Shown here: in pieces, positions 63,501 through 64,000 of the stretch
Numbering within the stretch: position 1 is the stretch's first letter
Layout of the letters: every line of letters begins with the position of its first letter
Assembly: GCA_026413225.1 (NCBI GenBank)
Contig: CM048554.1
Span: 73,772,463-73,836,462 of the forward strand
Length of the DNA: 64,000 nucleotides
Reading direction: 5' to 3'
Source of the DNA: Otis tarda
Taxonomy: Eukaryota > Chordata > Aves > Otidiformes > Otididae
Translations under genes and position numbers: made by a program
The notes under the pieces: generated by a model
Database searches by the model: none
What the model was told of the DNA's origin: nothing
What the model saw: only the letters and a program-made list of their open reading frames with translations

Positions 63501-64000
63501 TGCAGGGTGCTTTCTTGTACCTGAAACACACAAAATAAATTAATTTAGCCTTTTCAGACAAGGAAACCAGTAAACCAACTCAAGTTCATTATTAAACACA
63601 AGCAAACATAACCTTCAACAGATCTTACTTTTTGGTGTGCCTTGACTTCTGATTTTTAATGGTTAGAGTTCACAATACTGGACACTGGTGCAGCCACATA
63701 GCAACACAGCATCTAGCTGCCCTTGGCAGGATTGGGAACCAGCTCAGTCTGGAACAGAGAAAACCTTTATGTAGTGCAGGTGACTCCTCTTGAATAGTTT
63801 CTAATGAGAGATAATATCCTTTGCTTTGAATTCAATGAGCTTTTGAAATGCTTTCAAGTCATCGAGTGGCTGAGTAAGGGGTTTACTCTCTTAATGGAGA
63901 GGAATGATGCATCTACATCTACATCAATTGGTTATTCTCTTGTTGTTTAGTCCTTCTCTCCTCCTGTCTCTCCACTAAGTGAATGGAAGAAAGGCACAAG
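60506..64000. other. Unique AT-rich DNA, no gene identified
   Basis: No recognisable gene to the end of the window. A CpG-containing patch lies at about 61000-61190. A 156-codon open frame on the minus strand at 61332-61802 is the longest outside the mobile elements; it is described separately. An A/T homopolymer cluster lies at 63406-63430. Confidence 0.5.
61332..61802 (-). other. Unrecognised 156-codon open frame, probably non-coding
   Basis: The longest open frame outside the LTR and CR1 elements. It would start with MKSAVNLLRQQSEITRLYC and end VRKSLVLGGNKY. I see no signal peptide, membrane segment, zinc-binding pattern or repeat and do not recognise the family. The context of its ATG (AAAAGTATGA) has no purine at -3 of the favoured kind combined with G at +4, so it is a weak start. 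Tyr, Thr and Leu are frequent, as expected from TA-rich DNA. There is no splice-site evidence. I regard it as most likely a chance frame, with a small possibility of an old retroposed coding fragment. Confidence 0.15.

Overview
The window looks like ordinary AT-rich, gene-poor nuclear DNA from a bird. The organism call rests on repeats: at least nine CR1 LINE pieces on both strands, several with the avian CR1 3' end built from the octamer ATTCTATG, plus two solo LTRs of avian ERVL-like type. I recognise no host protein-coding exon, tRNA, rRNA or other structured RNA gene, and no CRISPR array, phage, plasmid or bacterial feature. The window could be intergenic or lie inside a very long intron; the sequence alone does not decide this.

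Layout. Positions 1-803 are unremarkable AT-rich DNA. At 809-1425 (minus) and 2673-3802 (plus) sit two unrelated solo LTRs, each with TG...CA ends and its own perfect 5-bp target-site duplication (AATGT and GCATC). The second is a CpG-rich island in AT-rich surroundings. From 3.8 to 17.2 kb there is unique DNA, a microsatellite, and at 9.0-10.4 kb a stretch that resembles an old, decayed amniote dispersed repeat. CR1 pieces follow at 17.2 (minus), 18.3 (minus), 22.0 (plus), 29.6 (plus), 30.8 (plus), 47.3 (plus), 51.5-53.1 (minus), 54.2 (minus) and 60.3 kb (minus). A tenth, very diverged CR1-like stretch may lie at 23.5-24.7 kb.

The most informative element is the 1.6-kb CR1 at 51.5-53.1 kb. 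Its reverse-transcriptase half of ORF2 is open for more than 480 codons, but the catalytic FADD box reads FAND, and the endonuclease half is missing, so it is a dead-on-arrival 5'-truncated copy that is still young enough to keep its frame.

The remaining unique DNA holds no convincing gene. Some short stretches (about 28.4, 36.1, 43.4 and 45.4 kb) have the texture of conserved regulatory DNA, with clustered homeodomain cores, paired E-boxes or a CCAAT box, but conservation cannot be judged from one sequence. I found no undescribed biological system here. The points most worth checking are the CpG-rich LTR, the CR1 with an intact frame and altered catalytic motif, a perfect 12-bp inverted repeat at 39.6 kb, and the candidate regulatory blocks.
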